Origin: Coleofasciculus sp. S288
Lineage (GTDB): Bacteria; Cyanobacteriota; Cyanobacteriia; Cyanobacteriales; Coleofasciculaceae
NCBI GenBank assembly: GCA_020216575.1
Contig: JAIUYC010000062.1
Coordinates: 1 to 10,034 of the forward strand
DNA length: 10,034 nt
Direction of reading: 5' to 3'
Every line of letters begins with the position of its first letter. Positions within the stretch are counted from its first letter, which is position 1. Positions 7,040 through 10,034 of the stretch are shown here, in pieces. A model generated the notes under the pieces. That model searched no databases. It was not told the origin of the DNA and saw only the letters and a list, made by a program, of their open reading frames with translations. Made by a program: the position numbers and the translations under genes.

Positions 7040-7084
7040 ATGTTCAAAAAGGGGGCAATCGTAGCGGATTTGGTATTAGAGGGT

Positions 7085-7396
7085 TCACCTGCTATTTCCG
7101 ACCTTGTTAAGACTATTCCACCAACCTGCAATCTTGCTGCCAATACTCTCCCAATTAAAACCACCTGCCATTGCTGCTAGCTGCTCCTCGGATAGCTCCT
7201 CACTATCGAGTGCCATAGCGGCTGCGTCAAGTGCAGCTTCCACGTCCTCAAGAGTGAAACTGTAACCTTTCTGTTCACCTACCTGTACAAATAAACGTAG
7301 AAACCTTTCAGGATCTTGCGCTGCTTCGAGCTTTTCTTGGAACTCTTGGTCTTGAGAGGTCATTTGGAAAAACTGTTCTAGACTTTTTTTGACCAT
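7085..7396 (-). CDS. Nif11-type leader peptide, double-glycine (RiPP-like) precursor
   Basis: The product has 103 residues. Residues 1-60 (SLEQFFQMTSQDQEFQEKL...DPERFLRLFVQVGEQKGYSFTLEDVEAAL) match the Nif11-like leader family. It is followed by an acidic segment, LSEEQLAAMAGG, ending in Gly78-Gly79, the usual processing site for peptidase-containing ABC exporters. The predicted core, residues 80-103, has three Trp (82, 92, 93), four Ser, no Cys and no Thr, and a small net positive charge. It looks like a short amphipathic helix. Family members are precursors of ribosomal peptides whose leaders guide modification and export. No modifying enzyme, peptidase or transporter is in the window, so it acts alone or with partners elsewhere. 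AGAGAG about 10 nt before the ATG is a reasonable ribosome binding site. A MITE-like element ends 6 bp after the stop. Confidence 0.85.
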   Translation of the reverse strand: MVKKSLEQFFQMTSQDQEFQEKLEAAQDPERFLRLFVQVGEQKGYSFTLEDVEAALDAAAMALDSEELSEEQLAAMAGGFNWESIGSKIAGWWNSLNKVGNSR

Positions 7397-7439
7397 ATGT
7401 TTTTACTCTCTTCAGAAATCAGAATGGTTGCTTCGTTGA

Positions 7440-7468
7440 TATATATGTTCATGACTGCTGTCTGCGAA
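7440..7468 (-). promoter_or_regulatory. Candidate promoter of the Nif11 peptide gene
   Basis: On the - strand TTCGCA (-35, complement of 7463-7468) and TATATA (-10, 7440-7445) are 17 bp apart. The -35 matches consensus at four of six positions. It would give a 5' leader of roughly 35 nt that includes the AGAGAG ribosome binding site. Prediction by eye only. Confidence 0.4.
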
Positions 7469-7518
7469 GTCGAGCAAACTGAACAAATCAGCCCTAGGAT
7501 AAGTATCCAAACCTTTTC

Positions 7519-7536
7519 ATCTACCGTAAGGTAGAT
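7519..7536. repeat. Perfect hairpin ATCTACC-GTAA-GGTAGAT
   Basis: Seven perfect base pairs close a GTAA loop, a GNRA tetraloop if transcribed rightward. It sits between the divergent Nif11 gene and the PAS/GAF sensor gene, 62 bp before the sensor ATG and about 50 bp beyond the candidate Nif11 -35. It could be an operator shared by both genes or a structure in the sensor mRNA leader. There is no T tract. Confidence 0.55.
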
Positions 7537-7598
7537 AAATCCTCTGCTTAACTGTGTTGATTAGTACTGTGTCGGTTAATTCGCTACAGAGCCGTTTC

Positions 7599-10034
7599 AT
7601 GCTGAATACTGCCCGCTCCCAGCTAAAGCCCTATGGAATTGCCCTATTGGCTGTTATTAGCACTTTGCTGTTAACGCGGCTACTCGAATCCCTCTTAACA
7701 CCAACCGTTTTCATCCTGTTTTTTCCGGCTGTAGTGGTTAGTGCTCTGTATGGTGGCATGAATTCGGGGTTACTAGCCTCCATTCTATCTGCCTTTGTCT
7801 GTAAATTCTTCTTTTTGCCTCCTGTCTATTCCCTGGCTATCTCCGATTTGGGTACAGGCGTGCGGCTGGGTATATTCTTGCTCGTCACGCTGCTGATTAC
7901 TACAACTAGCTCGGCACTGCGCACGGCTAGACACCGGGTAGAGATAAGCCTCCTAAAGCTTCGTGCCAGCGAGGAGCGCTATCGAGTCCTTGCAGAGAAT
8001 GTACCGCAATTGGTCTGGATTACCCGTGCAGATGGCTTTGTGGACTACTTTAACCAGCGCTGGTTCAATTACACCGGACTAAAACCGGAGCAGACGCTGG
8101 GGTGGGACTGGCAACAGGTTGTTCACCCAGAGGACTTGCCATCAACCTTGGAGCAGTGGACGACGGGACTGACAACAGGAAACCCATTTGAAATTCATTA
8201 CCGTCTCAAAGGAGCGGATGGCATCTACCGCTGGCACATTGGACGAGCGCTACCGCTTCGCAATCCAAACGGTGAAATTGTTAACTGGTTTGGCACTTGC
8301 ACCGACATTCATGACCAGAAGCAGGTAGCGGAGGAAGTGCGGCAGAGTCAGGAAAGGCTAGGATTTTTGGCGAATGCGAGTCGTTTACTCGCTACCAGTC
8401 TTGATTACGAGACGACGCTTACCAATGTAGCTCGTCTTGCCATGCCTTATCTGGCCGACGTTTGCGCTGTCGATCTGGTTGAAGAGAATGAGCCTCCTGT
8501 TGGTCAAACGCTACGTCGAGTAGCCGTGGCTCACATTGACCCATCAAAAGAAGAATTACTCTACGAAATAGCGCATCGCTACCCACCCGTTGCGATCGCA
8601 CTCAGCCCTGTCAAGAAAGCCCTAGAATCAGGTCAATCGGTTCTGCTTTCTGACGTTGCCGAATCCGCCCTGGCCGACGATGCCCAAGATGCCGAACATC
8701 TCAAGCTCATTCGAGACATTGGTTCTTTTTGTTCTACGATAATTGTCCCGCTCATCGCTCGCGGACGAACCATCGGCACTATTCTCTTAGGCACTACAGA
8801 CTCAGGTCGTCACTACAATTCGTCTGACCTTTGTCTAGCAGAGGATTTCGCTCAGCGGATTGCCTTAGCGGTGGATAATGCCCGACTGTACTGGGAGACT
8901 CAGGAGGCAGAACGTCGCAAGGATGAATCCCTAGCACTCCTCGATGCCTTTCTCAGTAGTACCCCTGTTGGGTTTGCCTTCTTTGACCGTCAGAGGCGTT
9001 ATATTCGCATCAATGACTATCTTGCAGCCATCAATGGTATTCCTGCTGCGGAACACCTAGGACGGACAGTGGGAGAAATTCTTCCACCAGAACTGGCATT
9101 GCTAGTAGATATCAGGCATCAGCAAGTTCTGGAGACGGGAGAGCCAGTCTTGAATGTTGAGGAAAGTGGTGAAACGCTGGCTGCACGAAACCCAGAGAGT
9201 TACTGGTTGTCGAGTTACTATCCAGTCCGCTCCAGTGCTGAGGAACTTTTGGGGATTGGCATGGCAGTGACGGAGATTACAGAACGAAAGCAGGCACAGG
9301 AACGAATTCAACTTTATGCTGATGTTGTCAAGAATGCTCAGGTAGGCATCGTTGTCTGGCAACTAGAAGACTGGGAAAACCCAGGCTCGTTCCGGTTAAT
9401 CACCTCCAATCCTGCTGCCTGCCAGTTTACAGATGTGGACTTTGAATCGCTGGTTGGCACGACAATGGCTGAAAGCTTCCCCACCCTGACGAAAACGCAC
9501 CTGATTCGGGAATATGTTGAAGTGGTTCGGACAGGTGAGCCGAAAGACCTGGGAGAAGTACGCTATGAGGATGAACGAATTACAGCAGGAATATTTTCCC
9601 TCAAAGCGTTTCCCCTACCCCATCGTTGCTTGGGGTTAGCCTTTGAGAATATCACTCAGCGCAAGTATGTGGAAGAGGCGCTACGAGATGCCCTTCAGAA
9701 ACTGAATTTCCATGTTGAAAATACACCCTTAGCCGTGATCGAACGCGATCGCAACTTTTGCATCACCCGTTGGTCACAAGGAGCTGAGAGAATTTTTGGG
9801 TGGAAGGCGGAGGACGTCATTGGTAAAGGTCTGAATGAGTTGGAATTTGTCTTTGTTGAGGATAAAGAAGCTGTCAATGCCTTAAGACTCCGTTTAATCA
9901 ATGGCGATGAAACGCATAATATTTCAAACAACCGTAGCTATCGGAAAGACGGTTCCGTCGTTTATTGTGAGTGGTACAATTCAGCGTTATTAGATGAATC
10001 TGGTAATCTGGTATCGGTGCTGTCTCTGGTGCTC
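7599..10034 (+). CDS. Membrane-anchored multi-PAS/GAF sensor, probable histidine kinase (3' end outside window)
   Basis: 812 codons are visible and the frame is open at the window end. Residues about 11-105 carry four hydrophobic segments with the KdpD-like DUF4118 pattern (FFPAVVVSALYGG...GLLASILSAF). A PAS/PAC domain follows at about 125-240 (ERYRVLAENVPQLVWITRAD; YFNQRWFNYTGL; HPEDL). A GAF domain spans about 252-435 and lacks an obvious bilin-binding Cys-His. Further PAS domains lie at about 446-563 and 571-690, and a fourth starts at about 701 and is cut. The kinase core must lie beyond 10034; a cyclase, phosphodiesterase or phosphatase output is also possible. ATG at 7599 directly precedes the membrane region and has AGAG 9 nt upstream. 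GTG at 7569 is an in-frame alternative adding ten residues, and a stop at 7536 limits the frame. The ligand is unknown. Confidence 0.88.
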   Translation, partial: MLNTARSQLKPYGIALLAVISTLLLTRLLESLLTPTVFILFFPAVVVSALYGGMNSGLLASILSAFVCKFFFLPPVYSLAISDLGTGVRLGIFLLVTLLITTTSSALRTARHRVEISLLKLRASEERYRVLAENVPQLVWITRADGFVDYFNQRWFNYTGLKPEQTLGWDWQQVVHPEDLPSTLEQWTTGLTTGNPFEIHYRLKGADGIYRWHIGRALPLRNPNGEIVNWFGTCTDIHDQKQVAEEVRQSQERLGFLANASRLLATSLDYETTLTNVARLAMPYLADVCAVDLVEENEPPVGQTLRRVAVAHIDPSKEELLYEIAHRYPPVAIALSPVKKALESGQSVLLSDVAESALADDAQDAEHLKLIRDIGSFCSTIIVPLIARGRTIGTILLGTTDSGRHYNSSDLCLAEDFAQRIALAVDNARLYWETQEAERRKDESLALLDAFLSSTPVGFAFFDRQRRYIRINDYLAAINGIPAAEHLGRTVGEILPPELALLVDIRHQQVLETGEPVLNVEESGETLAARNPESYWLSSYYPVRSSAEELLGIGMAVTEITERKQAQERIQLYADVVKNAQVGIVVWQLEDWENPGSFRLITSNPAACQFTDVDFESLVGTTMAESFPTLTKTHLIREYVEVVRTGEPKDLGEVRYEDERITAGIFSLKAFPLPHRCLGLAFENITQRKYVEEALRDALQKLNFHVENTPLAVIERDRNFCITRWSQGAERIFGWKAEDVIGKGLNELEFVFVEDKEAVNALRLRLINGDETHNISNNRSYRKDGSVVYCEWYNSALLDESGNLVSVLSLVL

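Larger units (their letters stand above)
6831..7078. mobile_element. MITE-like element with nested inverted repeats
   Basis: The outer arms TACCAAATCCGC (6834-6845) and GCGGATTTGGTA (7064-7075) are perfect 12-bp inverted repeats, each flanked outside by TTA (6831-6833 and 7076-7078), a possible 3-bp target duplication. The 242-bp interior has no transposase frame. It contains a second, smaller inverted-repeat element (6858-6951) and GC-rich palindromes, so it looks composite. It fills the gap between the psbA terminator and the Nif11 gene and ends 6 bp from that gene's stop codon. Non-autonomous elements of this size are common in cyanobacteria; the family was not identified. Confidence 0.65.

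Noticed and set aside
6958..7164. Small reverse-strand open frame spanning the MITE-like element and the end of the Nif11 gene
   Set aside because: It overlaps the well-supported Nif11 frame and most of it is repeat sequence.
8355..8905. Bilin-binding phytochrome-like GAF
   Set aside because: No Cys-His chromophore motif is visible. The only Cys near the relevant strand (SFCST) is in a core hydrophobic motif typical of ordinary GAF domains.

Overview
The window is chromosomal DNA from a cyanobacterium, probably a multicellular or filamentous one. It carries psbA (the D1 protein of photosystem II) and a very large NB-ARC/WD40 protein. At least seven perfect HIP1 octamers (GCGATCGC) start at 285, 784, 1427, 3961, 4592, 8592 and 9745, and there are ATTTTGG heptamer tandem repeats and small palindromic repeats of the kind common in these genomes. 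I cannot assign a genus.

Layout. 1-1103 (+) is the 3' part of a secreted RTX-type calcium-binding protein. It is preceded in frame by a 24-bp tandem repeat that encodes a proline-rich linker, and an intrinsic terminator follows at 1245-1282. 1515-5153 (-) is a 1212-residue STAND NTPase: an N-terminal helical/HTH-like domain, NB-ARC, a short pentapeptide-like stretch and 14 WD40 blades. 5154-5603 is the divergent spacer to psbA, with inverted repeats and a heptamer tract. 5604-6701 (+) is psbA, followed by a long stem-loop and a strong terminator. 6831-7078 is a MITE-like nested inverted-repeat element. 7085-7396 (-) is a Nif11-type leader/double-glycine peptide precursor. 7599-10034 (+) is the 5' part of a membrane-anchored PAS/GAF sensor, probably a histidine kinase, which runs off the window.

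The genes do not form one operon: they alternate in strand and most have their own boundaries. They look like separate units for surface/secretion (RTX), intracellular surveillance (STAND), photosynthesis (psbA), a small secreted peptide (Nif11) and signal sensing (PAS/GAF).

The most striking observation is in psbA. The protein keeps the donor-side residues of a normal oxygen-evolving D1 (Tyr161, Asp170, Glu189, His190, and the HERNAH...DLA C-terminus) and is of the Glu130 type. However, the QB-binding loop, canonical IFQYASFN, is replaced by a different 13-residue segment ([13 protein letters not shown]). This adds five residues and removes the Ser264-Phe265 pair. The reading frame is intact on both sides. 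This would be a D1 with a normal water-oxidising side and a remodelled quinone/herbicide pocket. The second candidate is the Nif11 peptide, which has a cysteine-free, tryptophan-rich 24-residue core and no modification enzyme in view.
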